A stretch of 64,000 bases of DNA from Tectiglobus sp963922535 (GTDB lineage Bacteria; Pseudomonadota; Alphaproteobacteria; Rhizobiales; Hyphomicrobiaceae), in assembly GCA_963922535.1 (NCBI GenBank), contig CAWUIN010000002.1, positions 1 through 64,000 of the forward strand, read 5' to 3'. Below, in pieces: positions 8,629 through 17,446 of the stretch; positions within the stretch are counted from its first letter, which is position 1, and the number at the start of each line of letters is the position of its first letter. Below the pieces are notes generated by a model, which made no database searches, was not told the origin of the DNA, and was given only the letters and a program-made list of their open reading frames with translations. Both the position numbers and the translations under genes were made by a program.

Positions 8629-9051
8629 AAAGTATCCTCTAGGTCTCATAATCACATAGCGTGCGGTCGTCTCTCCGCACCCAGGTTCATCCGTAATAAT
8701 TCACCCTGCCAACATCTCCGACACCTGTTCGTGAACTACGGGATAGAAAGCTGAATCGCAATCTGCTGTGCAACCAGGCTTGTCTCTTCTCCACGATCAA
8801 AGTAGCTGCAATCGGATAAGCTGTGAAAAAGATCTTGTGCTAAAACGCAGAATTCTTGCAGAATAGGCTTGCAAAAACGTTTTCATATCAACGCAGTGCA
8901 ATATTTTCAGCAAGCCTGTATAAACGGCGTTCGCATATCCCATTTGCCTGGCCCGTGTTGCGGGGTATCAGAAAAGCGCCGATTTGCGAAATCAAGGCGT
9001 CTTATAGACGGCAATGTTGAGGTATGTCGTCCAGAATGATCGACAGTGTCT
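8629..9051. other. Intergenic region between ubiK and the YbjN gene
   Basis: No coding frame with a ribosome site is visible on either strand. A small inverted repeat GTGCGG/CCGCAC lies near 8660-8680, and AGAATTCT near 8850. The promoter of the ybjN-proC pair probably lies here but no clear -35/-10 pair was identified. Confidence 0.3.
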
Positions 9052-9321
9052 TCAAGAACCAGAAACACTTCTGTTCGTGAGCATGTCCTCCAGCCGGGCA
9101 ATCCTGGCTGCAAGCTCCTCGTTTTCTTCGCGCGCCTTTTCTGCCATGGCTTTAACGGCCTCAAATTCCTCGCGTCTCACAACATCCATTTCAGCCAATG
9201 CGCGGTCAGCCTGCGCACGCATCACAGTTTCAATCTCGTTGCGCACGCCTTGTGCGGCACCGGCAGCATCGGTAAGCAGGCGCGCCATTTCATCAAAAAA
9301 GCGGCTTGTGGTCTGTACCAT
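9052..9321 (-). CDS. ubiK: Ubiquinone biosynthesis accessory factor UbiK (BMFP domain)
   Basis: Small coiled-coil protein of the BMFP/UbiK family that assists the soluble ubiquinone biosynthesis complex and interacts with membranes. The 89-residue sequence has the typical amphipathic N-terminal helix (RFFDEMARLLTDAAGAAQGV) and a long C-terminal coiled coil (REEFEAVKAMAEKAREENEELAARIARLE). Length and architecture match. It lies upstream of the YbjN and proC genes on the same strand. Confidence 0.88.
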   Translation of the reverse strand: MVQTTSRFFDEMARLLTDAAGAAQGVRNEIETVMRAQADRALAEMDVVRREEFEAVKAMAEKAREENEELAARIARLEDMLTNRSVSGS

Positions 9322-9505
9322 AGTTTATCCTGTTCATGCTTGCGCCATCTGACGATCGTTAAGTCGTCGCGAGAAGTATACTGTAAAGTACATATAGCAG
9401 ACAGAATGGCAAATCCGCCACCGCTCCTCCACAATAACCTTTAAATTGCGATTATTATCCATGTCAGCGGGTTTGGCGGCAACTGCCTGCCGCCGGTCAC
9501 TTGAT

Positions 9506-10180
9506 TCACTGGCTTGATGATCTTTGAGGTGCAAGTGCGGCCAGAATAGCAATAATAGTCATAAGAGGCGGAACCGCCGCTTCGTAGCCCCCCAGAATTG
9601 CAAATATGACGGCCGTAATAATATTCCAGAAAATTGGTATGAGTGCTGCGATCCATCTGATTGCTCCTTTTAAGGCGGCAACGGCAGCAAGTGTCGCTGC
9701 TGCTGTTGGCGCCGGAAATAAGCCAAACACTTCGGTTAGCGGAGCACGATGGGAAAGTGCGCCGGCAGCAAGCACATAGCCAAACACTGAAAGAGTAAAC
9801 AGGACCACTGCGAATTTCCGCCTTGGAAAGTCTGCAAAGCCTGAATGCCCCCGCATGCAGGCGATGGCAAGCAAGATCAATAAAAGAGCCTGCACGGCAA
9901 AAGCGATAGCAAAATAGGGAGCTGCCCAGAAAATCAGCGCGTAATGCGTTGCAAAAAACAGCCATGCAACGAGCAGCCACGCTGCAGCAAGAAACAAAAT
10001 TGAAATGGCGGCATCCCATTTTCCTGCACGCAACATGAGCCAGATAATTATGCCGCCTGCTGCAAGAGCAAAAAGCTGGAGCGGCCAGATGGCTTGCCCA
10101 TAACTTACAAGGAAACTGTAATAGACTTGCAGGGAGAATGGCAGCACGTCTGGGAGAGGATATTTCCACCAGTGTGACAT
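9506..10180 (-). CDS. DUF6064 family integral membrane protein
   Basis: A 224-residue protein with about seven hydrophobic helices and no enzyme motif. The opening, MSHWWKYPLPDVLPFSLQVYY, matches the characteristic start of DUF6064 proteins. The start codon directly follows the stop of the aldo/keto reductase gene, so the two are co-transcribed and probably translationally coupled. This suggests a link to the reductase, for example at the cytoplasmic membrane, but the function is unknown. Confidence 0.75.
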   Translation of the reverse strand: MSHWWKYPLPDVLPFSLQVYYSFLVSYGQAIWPLQLFALAAGGIIIWLMLRAGKWDAAISILFLAAAWLLVAWLFFATHYALIFWAAPYFAIAFAVQALLLILLAIACMRGHSGFADFPRRKFAVVLFTLSVFGYVLAAGALSHRAPLTEVFGLFPAPTAAATLAAVAALKGAIRWIAALIPIFWNIITAVIFAILGGYEAAVPPLMTIIAILAALAPQRSSSQ

Positions 10181-11185
10181 TTATAGCTCGTTTATGTGGT
10201 TGGCGATGCGTGTGCGGAGTTTAGCATCCGGCATCGGACCTGACGCGCAGGCGAGATTTTCCCGGACATGGTCAACGCGCGTTGTCGCCGGTATCGCGCA
10301 GGTCACGGCAGGATGAGAGATAATGAATTTCAATAAAAGTTGCGCCCAGCTTGAGGCGCCGGCTTCTCCCGCCCAATCCGGCAGTGGACGCCCCTCAAGA
10401 CGGCGGGTGAGCTGGCCTTGCCGGTAGGGCCGGTTGACGATGACTGCAACACCACGCTCCTGCGCCAGCGGCAAAATCCGACGCTCAACATCGCGATCCA
10501 CAGCGTTATAAGTGATCTGAACGAAGTCAATTGCATCGTGTTGTGCGATAATTTGTTCGACCTGGTTATGGCGCAGGCCATGTGACGTTGTGATACCGAT
10601 ATAGCCAAGTTTGCCAGCAGCCTTCATTTCGCTGAGCAGTGGCAGGTGGCGCTGCCAGGCGACAAGGTTGTGGATTTGTATAAGGTCGAAGCTTGGCACG
10701 CCCCAATAGCTGCGTGTCTTTTCGATCTGTCGGGAGCCGTCCGACGAGGTCCAGACCTTTTCTGCAGAAAACAGAGAATTCGGATAGCCCAGTGATTTCA
10801 GCGCCTGGCCTATCGTGGCTTGCGACGATCCGTACATCGGCGAACAATCGATCATGCGGCCGCCGCCTGAGAAAAATGCGCGCACCACATTGATGCAATT
10901 TTCAAGCAGCTTTGCATCCTGCCCAACATTAAATGTAATCCAACTGCCAAGCCCGACCACCGGCAATTCAAGTCCTGTAGAAGGTATAACGCGCCTGACG
11001 ATGTCAGGACTGCGGGCCTCTGCCTGCCATGGCAACCCTGAGGCTGCCAGCATACCTGCGGCCGCCATCAGAGCCTGCCTGCGATTGAAGGCTGCGCCGC
11101 TGAAGTTGCGTTTGCAGGCCTCAATATCTACGGGGCATGCGTGAGGCAGCGATACCAAAGCTCTGCGTTGCTTATCGTTGCGCAT
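10181..11185 (-). CDS. Aldo/keto reductase with a twin-arginine-type signal
   Basis: NAD(P)H-dependent oxidoreductase of the aldo/keto reductase superfamily. Residues 34-60 (NRRQALMAAAGMLAASGLP, ending AEA) resemble a Tat signal, suggesting export of a folded, cofactor-loaded enzyme. The catalytic tetrad can be placed: Asp and Tyr in MIDCSPMYGSSQ, Lys in SAEKVW, His in DLIQIHNL. The N-terminus before the Arg pair is long (33 residues); a start nearer to the Arg pair is possible. The gene abuts the DUF6064 gene. Confidence 0.83.
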   Translation of the reverse strand: MRNDKQRRALVSLPHACPVDIEACKRNFSGAAFNRRQALMAAAGMLAASGLPWQAEARSPDIVRRVIPSTGLELPVVGLGSWITFNVGQDAKLLENCINVVRAFFSGGGRMIDCSPMYGSSQATIGQALKSLGYPNSLFSAEKVWTSSDGSRQIEKTRSYWGVPSFDLIQIHNLVAWQRHLPLLSEMKAAGKLGYIGITTSHGLRHNQVEQIIAQHDAIDFVQITYNAVDRDVERRILPLAQERGVAVIVNRPYRQGQLTRRLEGRPLPDWAGEAGASSWAQLLLKFIISHPAVTCAIPATTRVDHVRENLACASGPMPDAKLRTRIANHINEL

Positions 11186-11516
11186 CAGAGTACCTCCAAT
11201 AAATTCACCTGTTCTTAAGCTGCAGCACGAATTAACAGGATTAACAATCTCGTTTGATCATTGCAGGCAGATTTATTAGTTGACTGTGGAGACAATTTCC
11301 GGGCAACAGTATTGAAAATACCGCTTGTGCATTCATAATCGTTGCCTTTGCATTACAGTGCGAATGCAGTGGTTGTTTTGATATGCGCGACATAAAGGCC
11401 GCGGCCCATTATACAGACACCAATATTCTGTCACACCATCATGCACCATCATGCACCATCATAATGGCGCATGAGTCGTGTTGTCATAAAGCTTTAGTTC
11501 GTCGATGGAGTATCTT
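11186..11516. other. Divergent intergenic region with a 10-bp tandem repeat
   Basis: Lies between the divergently transcribed aldo/keto reductase and DUF302 genes and must hold both promoters. The only clear structure is CACCATCATG repeated three times (11434-11463, last base of the third copy changed), about 55 bp upstream of the DUF302 start. Confidence 0.5.
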
Positions 11517-11984
11517 ATGTTGCGCTTGCTCATCTCAGCTTATCTTGCTGCCTTCCTTCTTATTTCACCGGCAAAAGCACACGACGATGGCATAAAGACC
11601 ATTCCAGCGGCTAAGGATGCTGCTGCAACACTTGAGCAGCTGAAAGAGGCGATCAAGGCACGCGGTATGAAGCTCTTCACAACAATCGATCATGCCGCTG
11701 CAGCCAGGGAATTTGGCCTGGATATGCCACCATCCACCGTCGTTATTTTCGGTAATCCGAAAGGTGGGACGCCAAACTTTATCAGGCAACCAACGCTCGC
11801 GATTGATCTGCCTTTGAAAATGCTCGTCTGGCAGGACAAGGACGGCAACGCTCTCGTGACGTATAACACCGGTGATCATGTACTTGGCACGATTTACAGC
11901 CGGCACGGGCTCAAACCTCCCGCTGCTGCTGCACAAAGGCTGGAAAACGTGTTGGGCGAACTGGCGCGCGAAGCTGCGCAATAG
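11517..11984 (+). CDS. Secreted DUF302 domain protein
   Basis: DUF302 proteins are small alpha/beta proteins of unknown role, often periplasmic. The ATG used (MLRLLISAYLAAFLLISPAKA) follows GGAG by six bases; an earlier in-frame ATG lacks a ribosome site. Residues 1-21 form a Sec signal with cleavage after AKA. The DUF302 core includes KLFTTIDHAAAAREFGLDMPPSTVVIFGNPKGGTPL-like residues and LPLKMLVWQD. The length is typical. It stands alone on the plus strand. Confidence 0.88.
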   Translation: MLRLLISAYLAAFLLISPAKAHDDGIKTIPAAKDAAATLEQLKEAIKARGMKLFTTIDHAAAAREFGLDMPPSTVVIFGNPKGGTPNFIRQPTLAIDLPLKMLVWQDKDGNALVTYNTGDHVLGTIYSRHGLKPPAAAAQRLENVLGELAREAAQ

Positions 11985-12021
11985 CGTGCGCTAAGTCTTT
12001 GCCAGCCTTGCGTGTTAAACG

Positions 12022-12630
12022 TCAAAAGGCCCGTGGCATGGTCTCATCGAAAGCTGGGACGACCGCGCGAAAAGCGTCCAGCCACGCAACCATGCGCGGA
12101 TGATTGTCCCGCCATTTCCCGTCCTGCCGGAAATCGAGATAGCCAAGCGCCGAAGCGATCGCAATATGGCTGTAGTCCGGATTGTGCTCCCACGCTGGAG
12201 GCGCAGCCTCCATATAAGCTAAGGCGGCATCTATTTTTGTTTGCTGCATGTCAAGCCAAGCCTGAACCTGCATACCCTCAGGCCGGTAGCGATGCTCGTA
12301 AACAATAAGTACCCCAGCGTCGAGGAGACCATCTGCAGTGGCGGCACGTGTCAGCATCTGCCATCGCTTTGGGCCATCGCCTGGAAACAGCACAGGCTGT
12401 GCCGCCTGTGCATCGAGATATTCGCAAATTACGAGGCTATCGTAAAGCACACTGCCGTCCGCGAGAAAAAGAGTTGGAATTTTACCCAGCGGGTTTTGCA
12501 CCTGGAGCGCGGCAGCAGAGCTGTGTTCGCGCGAAAGAAGATCAAGCCTGTCGTCAAGCCCCTTGATTTTGGCTGTCATCAGCACTTTGCGGACAAAGGG
12601 GGATGGGCCTGCTGCCAGTAATTTCATCAT
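12022..12630 (-). CDS. Glutathione S-transferase family protein
   Basis: Cytoplasmic GST-fold protein. The N-terminal thioredoxin-like domain has GPSPFVRKVLMTAKIKGL, the cis-proline at GKIPTLFL and the DSLVICEYLD segment that binds the glutathione gamma-glutamyl group. An all-helical C-terminal domain follows (WEHNPDYSHIAIASALGYLDFR). The ATG at MMKLL follows AGGTGG; a GTG four codons earlier is the alternative. Serine at position 10 is the likely catalytic residue by analogy. Substrate unknown. Confidence 0.9.
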   Translation of the reverse strand: MMKLLAAGPSPFVRKVLMTAKIKGLDDRLDLLSREHSSAAALQVQNPLGKIPTLFLADGSVLYDSLVICEYLDAQAAQPVLFPGDGPKRWQMLTRAATADGLLDAGVLIVYEHRYRPEGMQVQAWLDMQQTKIDAALAYMEAAPPAWEHNPDYSHIAIASALGYLDFRQDGKWRDNHPRMVAWLDAFRAVVPAFDETMPRAF

Positions 12631-12665
12631 CGACGGTTCCACCTGAGCTGCCTTCTTTCATGTTG

Positions 12666-13343
12666 TTAGGGAGTGCGCGACACAATAAGGCCTTGGTTTT
12701 GAATGGATATAACAAATCGGTCTCCGGCGCGGGTCGTAAAGTGCGCGGGACGGCCCGGCTGATTTGCCGGGCTTACATGCTTTGGAAAACTAAGTTGACC
12801 CGGTGCGCAAACGGTGATTTGCACGTAGGCGCGCGCAGGTATGTTTTTATTGCGGCCATCGAATATATAATTGAGCCTTTGCCCAGTCTCGTTGCGGACT
12901 TCAAATTTGTACTGCAGGGCCTTAGGCCGACCGAAGAGCTGAACGGACAGATAGCGGTGTTCATTGTCGGCCCTGGCAACGCCGACACCAATCTCTGTAA
13001 CGGTTGGCAGCATCATGTTGCGGCGATGGCCTGGCGATTTTTTCCAGCTTTCCACGGTAAGCCTGGCGAGCTGCTGGCTCTGAAAACCTCGTGAATCGCT
13101 GCGCAAGGCCAGATTTTCAGCAACCCGGCAGTACTCGTAGCCGGCGCTGGCGATACGCTCGCTCGGTTGGCGTCCATCCGCCGTATGCGAAAACTTACCT
13201 GTTTTTGCAAGATACCGTGCAAAACGCCGGGCAGCAAGATCGAGCTGGCGATTACGTTTCACAGGGTTCAGGTTTTGCTGACGGCGGAAATCGTTGGTTT
13301 CTTTGACGATTGCAACTTCAACTGCAGGCAGATCTGGTGTCAT
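12666..13343 (-). CDS. CAP (SCP/PR-1) domain protein without a visible signal peptide
   Basis: The first 145 residues form a CAP domain: an N-terminal helix (VAIVKETNDFRRQQNLNPVKRN), the HTADGRQPSERIASAGY histidine region, CRVAENLA and WKKSPGHRRNMMLPTVTEIGVGVA with the second histidine. About 75 extra C-terminal residues follow (a beta-rich tail around VRNETGQRLNYIFDGR). CAP proteins are usually exported, but there is no signal sequence at this start and an in-frame TAA lies just upstream. No good ribosome site is visible. Either an unusual start or a cytoplasmic member is possible. Confidence 0.8.
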   Translation of the reverse strand: MTPDLPAVEVAIVKETNDFRRQQNLNPVKRNRQLDLAARRFARYLAKTGKFSHTADGRQPSERIASAGYEYCRVAENLALRSDSRGFQSQQLARLTVESWKKSPGHRRNMMLPTVTEIGVGVARADNEHRYLSVQLFGRPKALQYKFEVRNETGQRLNYIFDGRNKNIPARAYVQITVCAPGQLSFPKHVSPANQPGRPAHFTTRAGDRFVISIQNQGLIVSRTP

Positions 13344-13461
13344 GTGAACACTTTATGCGATATTGATGATACATACGTAACATTACATCTACAGCAATGT
13401 AATGAGGCACGATCATGAGCATAGATCATGGCTGGACGAATCAATTTCAGGAGAAAATGCA

Positions 13462-14268
13462 GTGCGTGACATGAAAATCGCCATCATGGGGGTTGCCGGC
13501 CGCATGGGCCGCGAATTGGTACGGGCAGTTGTTGGCGCCGAGGGCTGCCAGGTTGCCGGCGGCACGGAGCCGGATGGATCCAGCTTTATTGGCCAGGATA
13601 TCGGCACCCTTGCCGGCGGCGATGCGCTTGGCGTTACCGTTACATCGGATGCGCTGGAGGTAATTACAAAAGTTGACGCGATTTTAGATTTTACAACGCC
13701 TTCTGCTTCCGTGGAATTTGCCGGACTTGCCGCCAATGCCCGTATCATCCATGTCCTCGGTACGACCGGATTTTCACAGGCGGATGAAGTTGCCATTGCA
13801 GCGGCTGCACGTCATGCCACGATCATTAAGGCTGGCAATATGAGCCTGGGCGTGAACCTTCTCATGGCACTGACCCGTAAAATCGCAGCAGTTCTCGATG
13901 ATACTTTCGATATTGAAATTATCGAGATGCACCATCGCCACAAGGTTGATTCGCCGTCTGGCACCGCCCTGATGCTTGGCCAGGCAGCAGCCGAAGGCCG
14001 CAGGATCTCGCTTGAGGAACGCAGCGTTCGCACGAGGGATGGCCAAACAGGAGCGCGCAAGCCTGGAGATATAGGCTTTGCGACGTTGCGGGGAGGAGAC
14101 GTGGTCGGCGAACACGCAGTGATCTTTGCAGCCGATGGTGAGCGCATCGAGATTGCCCACAAGGCAACGGATCGTGGGATTTTCTGCCGCGGTGCCGTTA
14201 AGGCGGCACTATGGGGCAAAGGCAGAGGGCCCGGGCTTTTCACAATGGCTGACGTGCTGGATTTTTGA
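13462..14268 (+). CDS. dapB: 4-hydroxy-tetrahydrodipicolinate reductase
   Basis: Cytoplasmic NAD(P)H-dependent reductase of the lysine/diaminopimelate pathway. The N-terminus has MGVAGRMGRELVRAV, the family's dinucleotide motif; the substrate signature is IIEMHHRHKVDSPSGTA. The 268-residue length fits. Start choice: AGGAG precedes a GTG (VRDMKIAIMG) by eight bases, and a second in-frame ATG follows three codons later. An out-of-frame ATG lies between the ribosome site and the GTG (see findings). An upstream in-frame extension to 13402 has no ribosome site. Confidence 0.95.
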   Translation: MRDMKIAIMGVAGRMGRELVRAVVGAEGCQVAGGTEPDGSSFIGQDIGTLAGGDALGVTVTSDALEVITKVDAILDFTTPSASVEFAGLAANARIIHVLGTTGFSQADEVAIAAAARHATIIKAGNMSLGVNLLMALTRKIAAVLDDTFDIEIIEMHHRHKVDSPSGTALMLGQAAAEGRRISLEERSVRTRDGQTGARKPGDIGFATLRGGDVVGEHAVIFAADGERIEIAHKATDRGIFCRGAVKAALWGKGRGPGLFTMADVLDF

Positions 14269-14737
14269 TTTTCTCAAAATAATAGCAACCACGCCCAACC
14301 TTTACCGATCAGGCCTGAAGCTGTGATAAAGTATAACTGTGTGACCAGGGCACAAGGCGACAAATAATTATCAAATCTCCGCCCACGCGAAGCTGTATAA
14401 TTCCCTCTTATCACGGCAAAGATGGCAAAACTCAGAATATTTCATGGTTTACATCTTGACGAGCAGCATACCATCTGGTTGCTCAAAGTGTGATTGAATG
14501 TGATCTCATTCATTTTGAGAATTGCCTCAATCAGCCAGTCTCATCAATCAATCATCTTTGAGGTGTCACCTAAATAAAAGTTTCAATTTTAACAGTGAAT
14601 GGCCAGTGATATTCGGCTGCAGCTCAGAAATTGAAGCGTTATTTGGCTGGCCCCTCTTAAGTCACAGAAATTCATCGTCAAACGTGTGAGCAATACCTTA
14701 ATGTCCGTTTCTACGGCATAGCGAAACAGGTTAAGAG
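14269..14737. other. Long intergenic region before the glycosyltransferase cluster
   Basis: AT-rich 469 bp, no credible gene. Small inverted repeats are visible: GAGCA/TGCTC around 14460-14484 and TGAATG (14495-14500) / CATTCA (14507-14512). The cluster's promoter is probably here, possibly with regulator sites, but no consensus box was assigned. Confidence 0.35.
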
Positions 14738-15976
14738 ATGGGGCTTGTCAGGCGCAATCGTCATATCCGTGTCCTTATGTACAGCCATGACACGTTTGGT
14801 CTTGGGCATTTGCGCAGATGCCGTGAAATTGCCCATGCTTTGGTTGAGCAATTCAAAGGCCTGCACGTTCTCATTGTGTCTGGCTCATCAATTGCTGGTG
14901 CATTCGATTTTCGCGCACGCGTCGATTTTATTAAGATCCCAAGCGTCATAAAACTTTACAACGGTGAATACACATCGTTGTCAAAGCATATCGATTTAAG
15001 TGACACACTGGCGATGCGGCGCTCTATCATCGAGCATGCGGCCGCACACTTCCGCCCGGATATATTTATCGTTGATAAGGAGCCGCGCGGGTTGCGCGGT
15101 GAACTTGAACCGACTTTGCCTGTGCTCAGGAATCAAGGCTGCCACATCGTACTTGGATTGCGCGAAGTGCTTGATGAACCGGAGGTCGTGCGGCATGAAT
15201 GGGAAAAGCACAATGCACTCACCTGGGTGAAGCGGTATTTCGATTCGATTTGGGTTTATGGTTCCGAGGATTTTTATCATCCCCTCGGGGGTATTGAATT
15301 GCCCGAGGAGGTTGAGAAACGTATTCAGTATGTCGGTTTTCTTGGGCGTCGTATATCACGTCTGAAGAAATCCTCGTTGCAGCACCTGCCAGAGAGCTTC
15401 ATCCTGGCGACCGCAGGTGGTGGCGGCGATGGAAGCCAGCTGATGAGCCAGATTCTGACGGCACGAGAAGTTGACCGTAAATTGACATATCCACTGGTCA
15501 TGCTGCTTGGCCCGTTCATGTCGTCACGCGATCGTAATGAGATTAACTATCGTGCACGCTGCCTGGACGATGTATACGTTTTCGATTTTGACAACCAGAT
15601 CGAAAACATCATGAGTAAGGCTACCGCGGTTGTTGGCATGGGGGGGTACAATACGTTCTGTGAGATTATGTCCTTTAACAAGCGCATGCTTATTATTCCA
15701 CGGACACGACCGCGACGGGAGCAATTAATACGCGCCCAGCGTGCTGCTGATTTTGGCCTGCTCGATATTCTCAATCCGGATCAGGCCAGCGATCCGCATC
15801 GCATGGCGATTGCGCTGCGAAAATTGCCATTCCGCAAGCGGCCATCTGAGTGTGATTACAAAATTGATATGGATGGTCTTCAGCGGGTTGGCAAGATTGT
15901 CGGGCGGATTATTCGCAGGCGGGATCGTGGTTTGCGCGGCGATCGCCCGACACGGCGACAGTCTGGACTTGCCTGA
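14738..15976 (+). CDS. MurG-like glycosyltransferase (COG4671 type), first of pair
   Basis: GT-B-fold glycosyltransferase of 412 residues. The N-terminal half starts with VLMYSHDTFGLGHLRRCREIAHAL, the GHxRR loop found in MurG-like and COG4671 proteins. The C-terminal half has the nucleotide-sugar region: TAGGGGDGSQL, then GMGGYNTFCEIMSFNKRMLIIPR and REQLIRAQRAADFGLLDIL. No membrane helices are seen, so it works at the cytoplasmic face. A GT4 enzyme and a second MurG-like enzyme follow. The ribosome site is weak (GGTTAAGAG). The acceptor is unknown; a surface polysaccharide or glycolipid is inferred from context. Confidence 0.83.
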   Translation: MGLVRRNRHIRVLMYSHDTFGLGHLRRCREIAHALVEQFKGLHVLIVSGSSIAGAFDFRARVDFIKIPSVIKLYNGEYTSLSKHIDLSDTLAMRRSIIEHAAAHFRPDIFIVDKEPRGLRGELEPTLPVLRNQGCHIVLGLREVLDEPEVVRHEWEKHNALTWVKRYFDSIWVYGSEDFYHPLGGIELPEEVEKRIQYVGFLGRRISRLKKSSLQHLPESFILATAGGGGDGSQLMSQILTAREVDRKLTYPLVMLLGPFMSSRDRNEINYRARCLDDVYVFDFDNQIENIMSKATAVVGMGGYNTFCEIMSFNKRMLIIPRTRPRREQLIRAQRAADFGLLDILNPDQASDPHRMAIALRKLPFRKRPSECDYKIDMDGLQRVGKIVGRIIRRRDRGLRGDRPTRRQSGLA

Positions 15977-16153
15977 ACATCAACAGGCTATGAGGTATCT
16001 CAACGACCTGCCAGGGGCGTGCAAACTGACAGCACGTCTCAATTCAACGATATAACGATATAGGGCCAAGGATGGAGCCAGGATGTTATGGCCACTATAA
16101 CAGACGACGCCAGGCACTGCTATTGAGCTGAACAGAGATGGATGAGACAGGGC

Positions 16154-17446
16154 ATGAGTGGGCGAACCGCCGTAATCCTTAAAGGCTATCCGCGTTTGTC
16201 GGAAACGTTCATTGCACAGGAGTTGTTGGGCTTGGAAAATGCCGGGCATCGCCTTGTTTTGTATTCAATGCGCCATCCCCGCGATACCAAGCGCCACCCG
16301 ATACACGATGAGATCCGGGCGCCGGTCGTTTACCTGCCGGAGTATCTGCGCAAAGAGCCGGGCCGTGTCTGGCTGGCGCTGGGCCGACTCATCTGGCGGC
16401 CACGCTTCTGGAAGGCAGCGGTCAATTTTTTGACCGATCTCATGCGCGAGCCAACGCGCAACCGTATTCGTCGGTTTGGCCAGGCCTGTGTTCTGGCGGC
16501 TGAGCTTCCAGGCGATGTTGACAGGCTCTACGCGCATTTCATTCACACGCCAGCCTCTGTCACCTATTATGCCAGCATCATATCAGGGCTGGGGTGGACG
16601 TGTTCGGCGCATGCCAAGGACATCTGGACGTCGCCCGATTGGGATTTGCAGGCCAAGCTTGCATCGCTCGATTGGGTGGCAACCTGTACGGCGGTTGGCT
16701 GCAGGCACCTGCAGAAGTTGTCTAATCGCCCGCAATCAGTTCACCTCGTCTACCATGGGTTGGATCTTAAGCGGTTTCCTTGTTTTGACCGGCCAGCCAC
16801 AGAGCGCGATGGCGGCGATGCGGCACAGCCGGTAGAGTTACTCAGCGTTGGCCGTACGGTCGAAAAGAAGGGTTTTGATACGCTGCTCGATGCCCTCGCT
16901 CTGCTGCCAGCCGATCTCCACTGGCGCTGGACCCATATTGGAGGCGGTAGCAAGGCAGCGGAATTGCAAGCGCAATCTTGTGCTCTGGGCCTTACTGAAC
17001 GTATCAACTGGCTCGGTTCGCAGGATCAGTCACGTGTTCTTGAGGCTTATCGAACGTCGGATATCTTTTTACTGCCCTGCCGTATCAGTGCAGACGGCGA
17101 CCGCGATGGTCTTCCCAATGTTCTGGTGGAAGCCCAAAGCCAGGGGCTGGCTTGTATCTCAACGCCTATTTCTGCCATTCCGGAACTTATCGATAGGGAA
17201 GAACGGGGGCTTCTTGTCCCACCAAACGATCCAACAGCACTCGCTGCTGCGATCGTAAAACTGTCCCGCGATCCTGATTTGCGGGACAAAATCGGGCGTG
17301 CCGGTGCAGCGCGTGTGCGTGATGCGTTCGACTACCATGCAGGTATCAAGCAGCTGGATGCACTGTTTAAGACCGCCACGACCGGCGGCCAGGTGCAAGC
17401 CGACGCTGAAATGGCAGCAGCAGCGCCAGCCGGAGCTACACGGTGA
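16154..17446 (+). CDS. GT4 family glycosyltransferase
   Basis: Retaining GT-B glycosyltransferase. The opening LKGYPRLSETFIAQELLGLENAG is typical of exopolysaccharide GT4 enzymes (colanic-acid WcaL/AmsK-like). The C-terminal Glycos_transf_1 domain has LLSVGRTVEKKGFDTLLDAL, HIGGGSKAAELQ and the donor-binding DGLPNVLVEAQSQGLACIST with GLLVPPNDPTALA. I start at MSGRTAVILKG, which matches relatives; an ATG four codons upstream (16142) is equally possible. Its stop overlaps the next gene's GTG by four bases (GTGA), so those two are translationally coupled. Confidence 0.9.
   Translation: MSGRTAVILKGYPRLSETFIAQELLGLENAGHRLVLYSMRHPRDTKRHPIHDEIRAPVVYLPEYLRKEPGRVWLALGRLIWRPRFWKAAVNFLTDLMREPTRNRIRRFGQACVLAAELPGDVDRLYAHFIHTPASVTYYASIISGLGWTCSAHAKDIWTSPDWDLQAKLASLDWVATCTAVGCRHLQKLSNRPQSVHLVYHGLDLKRFPCFDRPATERDGGDAAQPVELLSVGRTVEKKGFDTLLDALALLPADLHWRWTHIGGGSKAAELQAQSCALGLTERINWLGSQDQSRVLEAYRTSDIFLLPCRISADGDRDGLPNVLVEAQSQGLACISTPISAIPELIDREERGLLVPPNDPTALAAAIVKLSRDPDLRDKIGRAGAARVRDAFDYHAGIKQLDALFKTATTGGQVQADAEMAAAAPAGATR

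Noticed and set aside
11434..11463. Three 10-bp CACCATCATG units as a possible CRISPR or regulator array
   Set aside because: Units are directly adjacent without spacers; simple tandem repeat.
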